Shown here piece by piece: positions 7,707 through 17,537 of a stretch of 64,000 bases of DNA; the stretch's first letter is position 1, and every line of letters begins with the position of its first letter. Made by a program: the position numbers and the translations under genes. Under the pieces are notes generated by a model, which searched no databases, was not told where the DNA came from, and was given only the letters and a program-made list of their open reading frames with translations. The stretch is from an uncultured Candidatus Melainabacteria bacterium (lineage in GTDB: Bacteria; Cyanobacteriota; Vampirovibrionia; Gastranaerophilales; Gastranaerophilaceae), in the NCBI GenBank assembly GCA_934692625.1, contig CAKUUC010000001.1:124001-188000 (forward strand). Direction: 5' to 3'.

Positions 7707-8752
7707 TATATAGCCCCAACAGCGTAATCTTCAACAACTTGACTATAAATCAATCTATATTCATCATTGTCAGGTGCAATAGTGATTGACGATTTGTAAG
7801 ATGAAATAGCTCTTTCTAAATCGTTGTCCAAATAATGAGCATTTCCAAGTAGCATGTAAATTTCAGCATCGTTTGGAGTTACTCTTAATGCTTGTTTATA
7901 CAACTCAATTGCTTCCGGTATTCTGTTTAATGTTGAATACAAGTTAGCCAGTAATACATAAGCATTCGGTGATTTTTCATCAAATGCGATTGCTTGTTTG
8001 AACATATTTATAGCATCTTCATAACGTTTAAATTCTGTTAACGAAATTGCGTAACAAATATAAATTCTGTATTTGTCGTCAGTCATTGACAACGCTTTAT
8101 CAAAGTAAGCGTATGCTTGTTTTTCGTCTTTAATCAAGGTTGCTGCATTCCCTAGGCAAACAGCAACAAGTTCGTTATCTGGGTGTAAAACAAATACCTT
8201 TTTGAATAATTTTAATGCTGTTTGATAATCTAACAATTTGAAACAAACGTTACCCAAGTCAATCAATGCACTTGAATTTTCTGGGTCTAAAGACAACGCT
8301 TTTTCGTAGTATGCTTTTGCTTCGACATAATCTTCAATATCTTGATATAACATTGCAATTGCATTGTAAATTTCAGGATTTGTTGAGTTAAAATCTATAG
8401 CTCTGTTGTAATAGAATAACGCTTTTGAAAAGTTTTTCCATTCCGCAAATACGTTACCAATATTGTAATAAATCAGGTAATTTTTAGGATTTAACTCAAG
8501 CGCTTTATTATAGTATGATAAAGATTTTCTGAAATCTCTTTCATAGAACCACATTGTACCCATACCGACCAACGCTTTAACATCATCTGGTTTAATTGCA
8601 AGTAAACTGTCTAAAACTGACATTACTTTGTCGTAATCTCTTTGTTGAATGTATAACTCAGAAAGAGTGTGATAATTCTCAATATTGTTAGGCTCTTTCG
8701 CCATTTTAACGACTAATTCGTTAATCTTCTCATTTAAACTTAAATCTTTCAT
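7706..8752 (-). CDS. tetratricopeptide repeat (TPR) protein
   Basis: The 348-residue protein is almost entirely TPR units of 34 residues, about nine in a row, with the usual Trp/Leu-Gly-Tyr-Ala-Pro spacing. An example is Asn-Tyr-Leu-Ile-Tyr-Tyr-Asn-Ile-Gly-Asn-Val near residue 90. There is no signal peptide or membrane helix, so it is a cytoplasmic scaffold. It is translationally coupled to the Tic20-like membrane protein, which hints that it docks partners at that protein. A TATAAT ends eight bases before the ATG and no ribosome site exists. Confidence 0.9.
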   Translation of the reverse strand: MKDLSLNEKINELVVKMAKEPNNIENYHTLSELYIQQRDYDKVMSVLDSLLAIKPDDVKALVGMGTMWFYERDFRKSLSYYNKALELNPKNYLIYYNIGNVFAEWKNFSKALFYYNRAIDFNSTNPEIYNAIAMLYQDIEDYVEAKAYYEKALSLDPENSSALIDLGNVCFKLLDYQTALKLFKKVFVLHPDNELVAVCLGNAATLIKDEKQAYAYFDKALSMTDDKYRIYICYAISLTEFKRYEDAINMFKQAIAFDEKSPNAYVLLANLYSTLNRIPEAIELYKQALRVTPNDAEIYMLLGNAHYLDNDLERAISSYKSSITIAPDNDEYRLIYSQVVEDYAVGAI

Positions 8753-8759
8753 GCCTATA

Positions 8760-8765
8760 ATTATA
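8760..8765 (-). promoter_or_regulatory. -10 hexamer giving a leaderless TPR-gene mRNA
   Basis: Minus-strand TATAAT placed so that a start about seven bases downstream falls at or next to the ATG at 8752. Confidence 0.5.
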
Positions 8766-8811
8766 GCTTATAAAGCCATTTTTGTAAATTAACTTAATAT
8801 GTTTTAGCAAT

Positions 8812-9369
8812 TTATTGGTCGATGTTTTTTATAACCTTGCAAGGGTTGCCGACTGCGACAACATCTGATGGAATGTCTTTTGTAACAACAGAGCCGGCGC
8901 CGATTACTGTTCTATCTCCAATCGTTACCCCAGGAAGTATTGTTACGTTTCCGCCAATCCAGACTTCTTTACCTATAGTTATTGGTTTTGCGCTTTCAAG
9001 TCCTTTTACTCTGTCTTTTGCAACTGTCGGGTGTATTGCTGTATAAAATCCGCAATTCGGTCCTATAAAAGTGTTATTTCCGATTTTTATTTTTGCACAG
9101 TCTAAAAAGACACTATTATGATTTATATATACAAATCCATCAAATTCTATATTGTATCCGTAATCGCAGAAAAAATTCGGTTCAATTACACTGTTATTAC
9201 CATAGTTTCCTAGCAATTCTTCTAATATTTCTTGTTTTTCCTCTTTTTGACTAGGAAGCAATGTATTATACTTTTGGCATAATGTTTTTGATTTAATTCT
9301 ATCATTTTCCAAATCTTCACAAAATGGCATGTATATTTTACCGTTTATCATTTTTTCTCGTTCTGTCAT
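8812..9369 (-). CDS. left-handed beta-helix O-acetyltransferase (Maa/NodL type)
   Basis: A 185-residue sugar acetyltransferase. An N-terminal Maa-type helical domain (Met-Ile-Asn-Gly-Lys-Ile-Tyr, residues about 8-14) precedes hexapeptide repeats. His-Pro-Thr-Val near residue 115 marks the catalytic His, and the C-terminal coil contains Ile-Gly-Gly-Asn-Val-Thr-Ile-Leu-Pro-Gly-Val-Thr-Ile-Gly. It transfers acetyl from acetyl-CoA to a sugar hydroxyl, acting as a trimer. The acceptor cannot be told from sequence. GGAG precedes the ATG. It is a single-gene unit. Confidence 0.92.
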   Translation of the reverse strand: MTEREKMINGKIYMPFCEDLENDRIKSKTLCQKYNTLLPSQKEEKQEILEELLGNYGNNSVIEPNFFCDYGYNIEFDGFVYINHNSVFLDCAKIKIGNNTFIGPNCGFYTAIHPTVAKDRVKGLESAKPITIGKEVWIGGNVTILPGVTIGDRTVIGAGSVVTKDIPSDVVAVGNPCKVIKNIDQ

Positions 9370-9417
9370 ATAAATACTCCAACTTAAACGCTACTCTTTG
9401 ATAAATATTTTACAATA

Positions 9418-9446
9418 AAAAAAGAACTGATTTAATCAGTTCTTTT
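9418..9446 (-). terminator. terminator after tRNA-Val
   Basis: AAAAGAACTGATT pairs with AATCAGTTCTTTT. Read on the minus strand it ends in a run of Ts, just downstream of the tRNA. Confidence 0.75.
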
Positions 9447-9451
9447 AAAAA

Positions 9452-9527
9452 TGGTGGGTGTTGAGGGACTTGAACCCCCGACCCTCTCCTTGTAAGGGAG
9501 ACGCTCTACCAACTGAGCTAAACACCC
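9452..9527 (-). tRNA. tRNA-Val(TAC), CCA encoded
   Basis: A 76-nt cloverleaf: acceptor GGGTGTT pairs with AACACCC, anticodon loop CTTACAA with anticodon TAC, T-loop GTTCAAG, and a genome-encoded CCA. All stems pair well. It occupies most of the 303-base gap between the acetyltransferase and the sigma factor genes. Confidence 0.95.
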
Positions 9528-9672
9528 TTCCTTATTAGGTCTTTGTCTATCGACAAGATTTATATTAACAAGAACATATTTTTATGTCAAGCATTTTGAT
9601 GAAACTTTTTTTATAAATTTTCGTCTGCATGAAAAAGAAGGATTTGAGTGGAGGAGAAGAATAGTTTTAAAT

Positions 9673-10575
9673 ATGGCAGCAGAGAGCAGATTGGACAGAC
9701 TTGATAGTCATTCAGAAAACATAAAATCATTCAATAATATTGTGTTAGAGGACGATACTTTACAAACCTACCTGAAAGAAATTGGCAGAATAAGTTTGTT
9801 AAAGTCAGATGAAGAAAGAAATTTGGGAAAGTTAATTAAAGAGCAAAATTCTGATATAGCAAAAAGAAAGCTTATTCAGGCTAATTTGCGGTTGGTAGTG
9901 AGTATTGCAAAGAAATATATAGGTCAAGGTGTTAATTTCATGGATTTGGTGCAGGAAGGTTCTATCGGGCTAATTAGAGCAGCAGAAAAATTTGATTACT
10001 CGAAGAATTTCAAATTCTCAACCTATGCGACTTGGTGGATAAAACAATCAATTATTCGTGCTATTGCAAATTATTCAAAATCAATCAGAATACCTGTTCA
10101 CATGTCAGATAAAATTCGAAAATATAAACGTACATATAATGAACTTGCAAATTCTTTAGGGAGAGAGCCAACTGATAATGAAATTATGCAAAAACTTGAT
10201 ATTTCCATGTCAAAATTGCAAAAAATTAAACAGTCAATTCTTGTGGAACCGGTTAGTCTTGAAACAACAATAACAGACGATTTATGTTTAAGAGATTATA
10301 TCGAGGATAAAACTCTAAAATCTCCTGAAGATGAAGTTCGGCATGACTCTATAAAATCAGATATTCCTAAAATGTTAGAGGCTTTGCCGGAAAGAGAAAA
10401 ACAAGTGTTAACAAATAGATTTGGACTAAATTCGGACAAGCCTAAAACCTTGGCTCAACTTGGTGAAATGTTAGGGTATTCAAAAGAGCGTATAAGACAA
10501 ATTGAAGAGGGGGCGATTTTAAAACTTCGTGCAAACGAAAATTTCACACATTTCAAAGACTACATAGAAAACTAA
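9673..10575 (+). CDS. RpoD-family sigma-70 factor
   Basis: A 300-residue sigma factor with region 1.2 ([11 protein letters not shown]), region 2 (Leu-Val-Gln-Glu-Gly-Ser-Ile-Gly-Leu, then Thr-Tyr-Ala-Thr-Trp-Trp-Ile), region 3 and region 4 (Ser-Lys-Glu-Arg-Ile-Arg-Gln-Ile-Glu). It lacks the acidic region 1.1 and long spacer of large primary sigma factors. It could be a compact primary or a group-2 factor, as cyanobacterial relatives carry several. GGAGGAGA lies 15 bases before the ATG, unusually far. A terminator follows at 10606. Confidence 0.93.
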   Translation: MAAESRLDRLDSHSENIKSFNNIVLEDDTLQTYLKEIGRISLLKSDEERNLGKLIKEQNSDIAKRKLIQANLRLVVSIAKKYIGQGVNFMDLVQEGSIGLIRAAEKFDYSKNFKFSTYATWWIKQSIIRAIANYSKSIRIPVHMSDKIRKYKRTYNELANSLGREPTDNEIMQKLDISMSKLQKIKQSILVEPVSLETTITDDLCLRDYIEDKTLKSPEDEVRHDSIKSDIPKMLEALPEREKQVLTNRFGLNSDKPKTLAQLGEMLGYSKERIRQIEEGAILKLRANENFTHFKDYIEN

Positions 10576-10605
10576 TTATCTCATAGTTGTATTCATCATC
10601 TTTCA

Positions 10606-10638
10606 TTCGATGCCGTTCCGGTGTCGAATTATTTTTTT
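10606..10638 (+). terminator. terminator after the sigma factor gene
   Basis: A 10-bp stem (TTCGATGCCG / CGGTGTCGAA, with two G-T pairs) and a TTC loop, then TTATTTTTTT. Confidence 0.8.
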
Positions 10639-10665
10639 GAATGTTAAAATTTTAAGAATCTTGAG

Positions 10666-12315
10666 TTAAGCAAGTAATGATTTTGCAAATTCTATTGATT
10701 GTTCGTTTATTGTTCCGCCAGCAAGTTCCGCCAATGCCTTAATTCTGTTATCTCCTGTTAATACGTAAACTTCAACTTTTGTTCCGTTTTCTTGAGATTT
10801 TCTTACGTAGAAATGTTTATTGGCTTTGGAAGCAATAATTGCTTGGTGAGTGATAACTATGATTTGGTGTGTTTTGCTTAGTTCCACAATTTCATCGGCT
10901 ACACTTTGAGTCGCTTTGCCGGAAATTCCTGTATCAATTTCGTCAAAAATAACTGTATCAATGTCATCGGTTTGAGCAAATATAGATTTTATTGCTAGCA
11001 TTACTCTTGATATTTCACCGCCGGAAGCGACTTTGGCAAGAGGTTTTAAGTCTTCTGAAACGTTAGTGGAAATCAAAAATTCAACATTATCAATTCCGTT
11101 TGTAGAAATTTCTTTTTCTGTTACAGAAATCTCAAAACGTGCTTTAGGCATTTCAAGAGCAGTTAATTTATCTTGAACCAAAACGGATAAAACTTGTGCG
11201 TAATTTTTTCTGTGTTCGCTAATTTCTTGAGCAATTTTAATCATGCCGGCATGTTGTTTGTTTATTTCTTGTTCTAAATCTTCAATGTTCTGAGTTGAAA
11301 ACTCGATAGTTTCAAGTTGCGAACAAATTTCATCATAATTTTTCAGAACATCTTCTAATGACCCGCCATACTTACGCTTTAATTTATCAAGTAAAAACAA
11401 ACGCTCTTGGATATCATTTAATCTTTGGGTGTCATTGTCTAAGTTTTGAGAATAATCACGCAAAGAAGATGCAACATCTTTCAAGTTTTCTGTAATGTCG
11501 ATAAATTGTTGATAGACTTCTTCTAATGAATTATCCAGTCCGGAAGCTTTTGAAATATCAAATTTTATTTTTGCCAACGCTTCTAGTATTGAGCCGTCAT
11601 CACCGTTTATTGCCCAATATGAACTACCTGTCAGTTCCTTTAATTTTTCTGCATTTTCAAGAACTTCCATTTCCCTTGTAAGTTCTTCGTCTTCATTTAC
11701 ATTTTGAATACTTGCTTCTTCTATTTCATTCTTTTGAAATTTTAGAAATTCAATTTGAGAATCTGTTGCTTTTGCAGAGTTTTTTAACTTTTCAAGTTCT
11801 TCATTTAGAGTACACCAATATTTATACTGCTTTTTATATTCCTCAAGTTTTTCCCCATACAAGTCTTTAGCGTACGAATCCAAAAGGTTGATATGGTATT
11901 GAGGTTGTAAAAAGGTGTAAGTTTGGTGTTGTGAATGTATATCGACAAACAGAGTTCTAAGTCTTTTCAGTAGTTCTTGATTAACAAGTGTTCCGTTAAT
12001 TCTTGAGCGGACAGAATTTTGTGTGATTTCTTTTGTAATAACAATTTCGTCACCCAAATTATCTATGCCGTTTTCTTCAAAAATTTGCGTTAAGTCGTGC
12101 TTTTGATTTTCAAGAGTAACTTCAATAACTGCTTTGTCACAACCGGTTTTTATTACATCTTTAGAAACTCGAGAAGAAAACACCAAGTCTATTGCATTAA
12201 GCATAATACTCTTCCCTGCACCTGTTTCGCCTGTAATTATATTTAAGTGACTATCAAAATTGGCACAGAGTTCATCTATTAATATATAGTCTTTGAGTTT
12301 TAGTTGCTTAATCAT
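10666..12315 (-). CDS. recN: DNA repair protein RecN
   Basis: A 549-residue SMC-like ATPase. Walker A is Gly-Glu-Thr-Gly-Ala-Gly-Lys-Ser near residue 30, a long central coiled coil covers about 150-380, the ABC signature is Leu-Ala-Lys-Val-Ala-Ser-Gly-Gly-Glu-Ile-Ser-Arg, and Walker B is Val-Ile-Phe-Asp-Glu-Ile-Asp-Thr-Gly. RecN acts early in recombinational repair of double-strand breaks, holding DNA ends together. It lies 28 bases downstream of the SEC-C protein gene, so the two probably share a transcript. Confidence 0.97.
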   Translation of the reverse strand: MIKQLKLKDYILIDELCANFDSHLNIITGETGAGKSIMLNAIDLVFSSRVSKDVIKTGCDKAVIEVTLENQKHDLTQIFEENGIDNLGDEIVITKEITQNSVRSRINGTLVNQELLKRLRTLFVDIHSQHQTYTFLQPQYHINLLDSYAKDLYGEKLEEYKKQYKYWCTLNEELEKLKNSAKATDSQIEFLKFQKNEIEEASIQNVNEDEELTREMEVLENAEKLKELTGSSYWAINGDDGSILEALAKIKFDISKASGLDNSLEEVYQQFIDITENLKDVASSLRDYSQNLDNDTQRLNDIQERLFLLDKLKRKYGGSLEDVLKNYDEICSQLETIEFSTQNIEDLEQEINKQHAGMIKIAQEISEHRKNYAQVLSVLVQDKLTALEMPKARFEISVTEKEISTNGIDNVEFLISTNVSEDLKPLAKVASGGEISRVMLAIKSIFAQTDDIDTVIFDEIDTGISGKATQSVADEIVELSKTHQIIVITHQAIIASKANKHFYVRKSQENGTKVEVYVLTGDNRIKALAELAGGTINEQSIEFAKSLLA

Positions 12316-12343
12316 AACTTATGCTTTCAAAAGTGTTGGCAAA

Positions 12344-13636
12344 TTATAGGTTTGCTCCACAACACTTTTTGTATTTTTTGCCGCTACCACAAGGGCAAGG
12401 GTCATTTCTTCCGATTTTTTTAGAAGTATCAATTTGAGGTTTGTTTTCGTTGTCTTCAATAATTCCAAGAGTTCTTGAAAATGCATTTGAACGGTATAAA
12501 ACCGTAGTTGAAGATATGATTTTGTTATCAACATATCTGCGCTTGTAGGTTTTTAATAGTTCGTCCAATGTGTAATTCTTAGCAAGAACTGCATTAACAA
12601 TTTCCATGAAGTTGCTGTGTTTGTTAGCAACATTTCTGATTAGATTTGCTGAATATTTATCCTTGTTAAGGAAGTATTTAATACACAAATCATAGTTTGT
12701 AATTTTGGTATAATCTTTAACTTCAAATATTTTGTTAAATGTTCCATAGAAAGGAATAGCGTATAAGCCCAACTCTTCATCATAGATAATACCAACGTCA
12801 TAAGTTTCTTTGTGGGAAGAAAATCCACCCAAAGAGTTTTCTAAGAAGTTATCATAGGAGTTGTTAAACTCATTAACTTCAAAGTACTTATATTCTTCCG
12901 GTTCTACAATAAGGCTTGAAAAATCTGCTTTTTTACCTTCTTCGGCGTAATCGTTAAACATTCCGATTAAGTCATCAGCGTATTTATTTGTTGTAATGAC
13001 TTCGGTTGTTCCGAAAAATTCAATGAATTTTTTATAAATTTCTGCAACATCATCTTCAATTTCTTTTTGCTTTTCCGGATTGTCAAGGTAAACAAGTTCA
13101 GGATTTTGTATGATTTTTGCAACTGCAAAACGGTAAGCTTCATCTTTTTTGGTGATAGGCAAAACTCCAGAAATTTCTAATAAATAATAATCACCACCGA
13201 AATTAACGATTCTTGCGATTACGAAATCACCTGAACCGATAGATTTTAATGATGTCATTTTCATTAGTGATGTAATCATATATTTGCGTTCATTTACAAT
13301 ATTGAATAGTTCAAATCCATTTTTTAGGACTCTTTTAACCTCAAAAACCGAAGAAATAGAGTTGTCAATCGCTTCGATAATTGATTTAGTTTCTTTGCTA
13401 AGTTTTTTTGTATTTTCCATATATAGTTGAGGAATACTTTTTAACTCTTCGCCAAGATTTCTTTCCAAAATATAGTTAAAACATGCCGATTGTAATGGAA
13501 CTCTGTTGTTTGAATTTGCTCCGATTGTTCTGAGGTATTCGTTAAAGTCGTCTTTAACCAACTCATTAGTTTGTATAAATTCCGCTAAGTTACGGATAAC
13601 GTTGTTTATACTCTCGGTACGTTCTTGAATATTCAT
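12344..13636 (-). CDS. SEC-C motif protein of unknown function
   Basis: A 430-residue protein whose last 20 residues are a SEC-C zinc motif ([13 protein letters not shown]), like the SecA tail that binds SecB and ribosomes. The first 400 residues are acidic and mostly helical and match no family I know. A GGGGA ribosome site precedes the ATG. Its position upstream of recN suggests shared expression, not necessarily shared function. A ribosome- or protein-quality-control role is a guess from the motif alone. Confidence 0.85.
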   Translation of the reverse strand: MNIQERTESINNVIRNLAEFIQTNELVKDDFNEYLRTIGANSNNRVPLQSACFNYILERNLGEELKSIPQLYMENTKKLSKETKSIIEAIDNSISSVFEVKRVLKNGFELFNIVNERKYMITSLMKMTSLKSIGSGDFVIARIVNFGGDYYLLEISGVLPITKKDEAYRFAVAKIIQNPELVYLDNPEKQKEIEDDVAEIYKKFIEFFGTTEVITTNKYADDLIGMFNDYAEEGKKADFSSLIVEPEEYKYFEVNEFNNSYDNFLENSLGGFSSHKETYDVGIIYDEELGLYAIPFYGTFNKIFEVKDYTKITNYDLCIKYFLNKDKYSANLIRNVANKHSNFMEIVNAVLAKNYTLDELLKTYKRRYVDNKIISSTTVLYRSNAFSRTLGIIEDNENKPQIDTSKKIGRNDPCPCGSGKKYKKCCGANL

Positions 13637-13733
13637 ATTAAAATTTCCCCTTCGTCTTTGTTAAAATTTTGTAATCTGAAATATAGATTAATTTATTATG
13701 CTAATTATATAATCATTGACAAATAAAATGCAA

Positions 13734-14231
13734 TTAGTCTGTAAGTTTAAAATCACCGTTCTTTTTGATATGTTCAACGAGTCCGCCATCTTTCAATAAT
13801 TTAATCATAACGGCAGGTAACGGCTCTATTTGAATGATTGCACCATTAGTCAAATCTGTAATCACACCTTTTTCTATGTCTAATTCTAATTCATCACCAT
13901 CGTCAATAGCATCAGTATCGCATTCAATAGCCAATAATCCGATATTTATTGCGTTTCTATAAAAAATTCGAGCAAAAGATTTTGCCAAAACTGCTCCAAC
14001 TCCGGCAATTTTCATTATTAGAGGAGCATGTTCTCTGGAAGAACCTAAACCAAAATTTGAACCGGCAACAACGAAATCGCCTTTTTTCATTCGTTGAGCA
14101 AATGTTTCGTCAGCATCTTCCAATACGTGTTTTGCAAACTCCGGCAAATTAGATCTCAAATGGTACAATCTCCCTGGTGCAATGTGGTCTGTTGAAATGT
14201 TATCGCCGAATTTAAACGCTTTACCTTTCAT
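13734..14231 (-). CDS. leuD: 3-isopropylmalate dehydratase small subunit
   Basis: A 165-residue swivel-domain protein of the aconitase superfamily. Landmarks are [10 protein letters not shown] near the start and [14 protein letters not shown], the substrate loop. The short form matches the archaeal/LeuD2-type partner of LeuC in leucine synthesis. A homoaconitase small subunit (HacB-like) cannot be excluded. The large subunit gene is not in the window. AGGAG precedes the ATG. Confidence 0.92.
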   Translation of the reverse strand: MKGKAFKFGDNISTDHIAPGRLYHLRSNLPEFAKHVLEDADETFAQRMKKGDFVVAGSNFGLGSSREHAPLIMKIAGVGAVLAKSFARIFYRNAINIGLLAIECDTDAIDDGDELELDIEKGVITDLTNGAIIQIEPLPAVMIKLLKDGGLVEHIKKNGDFKLTD

Positions 14232-14278
14232 GTAACTCTCCTTCTTTATTTTATATACTATCGCAAAAATAAAATGTA

Positions 14279-14287
14279 TGCTATAAT
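14279..14287 (+). promoter_or_regulatory. extended -10 promoter of the histidine phosphatase gene
   Basis: TGCTATAAT is a perfect extended -10 element. Transcription would begin near 14294, after the upstream in-frame ATG at 14274, so translation must start at 14307, which has AAAAGGT before it. Confidence 0.65.
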
Positions 14288-14306
14288 GTTAACAAAAGGT
14301 ATTGTT

Positions 14307-14927
14307 ATGTATTTCAGAAAAAAATGTAAAATCACTTTTATTTGTCACGGCGCAACGATATATTCAGAAGAGATGAGATTCTCTGATGCTGATAACTACC
14401 CGCCATTATCTGAACTTGGTGTTTCAGAGATTGATGCAATGACTAATTATTTAAGAGCAAGAGGAGTTAAGAATGATGGTATTTATACATCACCCTCAGT
14501 TCGTACTATTCAGTCTGCTATGATTATATCAAAGGCTTTTAAAACAGAGTATAAAGTCTTAGAAGATTTAAAGCCTAGAAAAAATGGTTTGTTGAACGGT
14601 TTGACTCTTGAACAAATTTTGAAAAAATATCCAAAATATCCGGATATTCTTGAAAATCCGGAAAATAAATTAGGCGATTTGGAAACAACATCGGATTTTA
14701 TTGCAAGAATTAAGACGTCAATAGATGCACTTGTTGAGGAAAATATTGGCAATCGTATAATTGTTGTAACTCACCCTGATATAATTCAGGCTGTTATTTG
14801 TTCAGTATTGAATATTCCGGCTGATAGATTCTCTCAAATCTACATTAGAACCGGTAGTGCAACTCAAATAACCTACTTTGAAGGTTGGGAAAGCCTTGTT
14901 TATTCAGGATACTTGCCGTTGAGTTAG
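14307..14927 (+). CDS. histidine phosphatase superfamily protein with altered RHG motif
   Basis: A 206-residue member of the phosphoglycerate mutase-like superfamily. Conserved elements are His14-Gly15, Ser-Pro-Ser-Val-Arg-Thr-Ile-Gln-Ser-Ala (substrate Arg), and Val-Thr-His-Pro-Asp (second catalytic His). The invariant Arg of the Arg-His-Gly motif is Cys13 here, and the usual Glu-x-x-x-Gly acid-base region reads Lys-Asn-Gly-Leu-Leu-Asn-Gly. Phosphate binding and catalysis may therefore be weakened or changed. The start at 14307 is fixed by the promoter position. It ends two bases from a convergent gene. Confidence 0.88.
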   Translation: MYFRKKCKITFICHGATIYSEEMRFSDADNYPPLSELGVSEIDAMTNYLRARGVKNDGIYTSPSVRTIQSAMIISKAFKTEYKVLEDLKPRKNGLLNGLTLEQILKKYPKYPDILENPENKLGDLETTSDFIARIKTSIDALVEENIGNRIIVVTHPDIIQAVICSVLNIPADRFSQIYIRTGSATQITYFEGWESLVYSGYLPLS

Positions 14928-14929
14928 TT

Positions 14930-16474
14930 TTATTGTCTACTCAGCAAACTGGCATGTTCTTTAATTAAAAATTCTTTTTCTGGGCGCATGCTTATTTTGT
15001 CCCACGGTAACTCTTTCGTAGGTTCGTAGTTTTCTATTGCATAGTGGTCGGTATCAATGTTAAGGAGTTTTGCTGCTTTTTTGAAGGCTCCTGTTTTTCC
15101 GCCATTTTTGTAACTTTCAATTAAATAATCCGTTAAATTCCCGTCACCACGAGATAGCACCGCTTGGATATAATCCCATTTAAGACTTGAAACGTTTATT
15201 TTAATGCCAATTTTCTTTAATTCTTTAGTCAAATATTGAATGCGTTTTTCCAAAATTTTATCTTGAGTTCTTCCGCACCATTGGAAAGGTGTATGCGCTT
15301 TGGGTACGAATGTTGAAAATCCAAATGATATTTCAAATTGTTTATGACGTTTTTTTATTCTTTTGGAAAGTTCTATGATTTCTTGAACGTCATCATCATT
15401 TTCTGTCGGAAGTCCAAGAATTCCATAGAATTTCATGCCTTTTAATCCGCATTCTACTGCTACATCTATTGCTTGATGTATTTGAGGTTCTGTAAGATTT
15501 TTATTTATGACTCTTCGTAATCGTTCGCTTCCTGCTTCAAGTGCAAGGGTTAAATTCTTTTGACCGGCTTTAACAAGGGTATTTACAGTTTCAGGTTTGA
15601 ATGAATCAACTCGGAGTGAAGATACGCTCATTTCGATATTTTCGCCGTTGTCGATTTTATTGCCGATATATTGGCAAATCTCATCAAACCTAGGATGGGC
15701 GGTTAATTGAGCGCCTAATAATGCTATTTTGTTAGTTTTTGTTAATCCTAAGTCAATTGCTTCAATAATTTTTTCATACGGTACAAATCGCAATGGTAAA
15801 TTAATATATGATGCAAGACAAAAACCGCATCTGTTTGCACAACCTCGTTCAACTTCTAATATAAAGGAGTTTGGGAAAAATGATTTTTCACTCAAAATTG
15901 GTGTGTAGATACATTGAGATAGTTTTTTGGTAATTTTTCTTATTATTGGTTGGGTTACGCTCGGAACATAAACCCCTTCAATCTTGCTTAGCAGTTCTAG
16001 AATTTCTTGTTTTGATTTGTCTTGATTGTCCTTGCAAATTTCAATGACTTGAGTATTAACATCTTCCCCGTCACCGATAATCATAAAATCGTAGATTTCT
16101 TTGTATGGTTCTGGGTTTGCTGTAATGACCGGACCACCAGCAAAAATCAGAGGGTCTGTTTCTTTTCTGTCTTTAGCTTTGAATTCATAGTTGTTTTTTT
16201 CTAAAAATTTGAAAATCTCGAGAAAATCCATATCAAACGAATTTGAAATGCCGATTAACGAAATCTCACTGCGCATAATATTGGTTGTTTTTGAATCTGA
16301 GTAAACTCGTTCTATCTCAATGTCTTCCCGTTCATCAATGGTTTTGAACAACCATAAATAACCAAGTGAAGATAGCGCAAACGCTTCGCACCCTGGGAAA
16401 AAGAACCACATTTTATAGTCGTAATCTTTTTTTATGCTTTTATTATATAAATAGATTTCATTATTGTTCAGCAA
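14930..16474 (-). CDS. B12-binding-type radical SAM protein
   Basis: A 514-residue protein. The radical SAM cluster motif Cys-Ala-Asn-Arg-Cys-Gly-Phe-Cys lies near residue 210-217 (Cys-x3-Cys-x2-Cys binds the 4Fe-4S cluster). The N-terminal 150 residues look like a cobalamin-binding Rossmann domain (Ser-Leu-Ile-Gly-Ile-Ser-Asn-Ser and Ile-Phe-Ala-Gly-Gly-Pro-Val). Later Gly-Leu-Pro-Thr-Glu-Asn-Asp-Asp-Asp supports the SAM barrel. The reaction is unknown; many relatives are methyltransferases or of the TIGR03960 type. Its start overlaps the upstream permease gene by 14 bases, so they form an operon. Confidence 0.9.
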   Translation of the reverse strand: MLNNNEIYLYNKSIKKDYDYKMWFFFPGCEAFALSSLGYLWLFKTIDEREDIEIERVYSDSKTTNIMRSEISLIGISNSFDMDFLEIFKFLEKNNYEFKAKDRKETDPLIFAGGPVITANPEPYKEIYDFMIIGDGEDVNTQVIEICKDNQDKSKQEILELLSKIEGVYVPSVTQPIIRKITKKLSQCIYTPILSEKSFFPNSFILEVERGCANRCGFCLASYINLPLRFVPYEKIIEAIDLGLTKTNKIALLGAQLTAHPRFDEICQYIGNKIDNGENIEMSVSSLRVDSFKPETVNTLVKAGQKNLTLALEAGSERLRRVINKNLTEPQIHQAIDVAVECGLKGMKFYGILGLPTENDDDVQEIIELSKRIKKRHKQFEISFGFSTFVPKAHTPFQWCGRTQDKILEKRIQYLTKELKKIGIKINVSSLKWDYIQAVLSRGDGNLTDYLIESYKNGGKTGAFKKAAKLLNIDTDHYAIENYEPTKELPWDKISMRPEKEFLIKEHASLLSRQ

Positions 16475-17537
16475 CGTTGTTTCCTTCTTCTATTTTAGGA
16501 GTTTGAGATTCTTGTTCATTATCATTAATTGGTTTTAGGTATAATTCGTCAATCAAAACGCAGATTGTTGCAGCAATCGCCGGTGATAGAATCACTCCCC
16601 ATACCCCTAAAAATCTTTCTGCTACAAAAAGGGCAACCATAATATTAATCGGGTGAAGTTGCATAAATTTACCGAACAAGAACGGTCTTATTATGTAGTT
16701 TGAAACCTGTTGAATAACTAGGAACAATATAACCGCAAGAATGATTTTACCCAAACCTAGTTGGAAGCCGACAACCACGATTACACCAATCGCAATAGAA
16801 GGACCTAACACAGGGATAATTTCGCAAATACCTGCGATAAGACCTAATAATATCGGATAATCAATTTTTAATAGTGCGACTTCCAGCGTTACCATTATAC
16901 CAACTGTCACCATTGATAAAACTTGCGCTCTTACATAGTTTCCGACCTTTGTTGTTATGTTATATAAAATAGTTTCTGCTTTTGATTTTAATTTTGGCGG
17001 GAAGAATTCAATAAATTTTGTAATAAGGTATTTTTTGTCTACCAAAATGTAATATATAAACATTGCTAATGCCAAACAAATAAATATTGTTTGACCGGCA
17101 GCCATTGTTACGTTCCAGGATTGGCTGAACAAGTTTTGAGCAATGTCAGGTGTACTGTTTGCCAAATTGTCCATTGGAATATAAGAAGCAATGGTTTTGC
17201 CGTATAATTTAGTGCTTGTTATTATATTATATATAGTTGTAATTTTGAGTGGAAGTATAGTAACAAAGAGTTCGATTTCCTTGTAGCATGCTGCAATTAT
17301 AGGAAAAAGCAATGCTATAAGTACAAATAATGTTGTTGATAAAATTGCTAATGCTGAAATTGCTCTGTTTTTAATCTTTTTTTCCAAAACGTTAACGAAA
17401 GGATTTAATGCTGCTGCAATTACATAAGCTGCAAATAACAGCATTATTAATTCCGTGAGTTTTGGAATTAAAAATAATAAAATAACAACTAGTATTAAGA
17501 AAATTATAGTTTTTGTGTTAAAGAGTTTCTTTATCAT
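16461..17537 (-). CDS. AI-2E/PerM family membrane transporter
   Basis: A 358-residue inner-membrane protein with about eight hydrophobic segments. It has the family's large central soluble loop and the conserved stretch Pro-Val-Leu-Gly-Pro-Ser-Ile-Ala near residue 245. Members export varied small molecules or sodium, and AI-2 transport is proven only for TqsA-like ones. The C-terminus is hydrophilic and acidic. GGAG precedes the ATG. It overlaps the downstream radical SAM gene, suggesting the pair works in one process. Confidence 0.92.
   Translation of the reverse strand: MIKKLFNTKTIIFLILVVILLFLIPKLTELIMLLFAAYVIAAALNPFVNVLEKKIKNRAISALAILSTTLFVLIALLFPIIAACYKEIELFVTILPLKITTIYNIITSTKLYGKTIASYIPMDNLANSTPDIAQNLFSQSWNVTMAAGQTIFICLALAMFIYYILVDKKYLITKFIEFFPPKLKSKAETILYNITTKVGNYVRAQVLSMVTVGIMVTLEVALLKIDYPILLGLIAGICEIIPVLGPSIAIGVIVVVGFQLGLGKIILAVILFLVIQQVSNYIIRPFLFGKFMQLHPINIMVALFVAERFLGVWGVILSPAIAATICVLIDELYLKPINDNEQESQTPKIEEGNNVAEQ

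Noticed and set aside
12319..12534. Separate 71-residue minus-strand frame near the SEC-C gene end
   Set aside because: It lies in another frame over the SEC-C coding end, shows no ribosome site or family likeness, and is a coding shadow.
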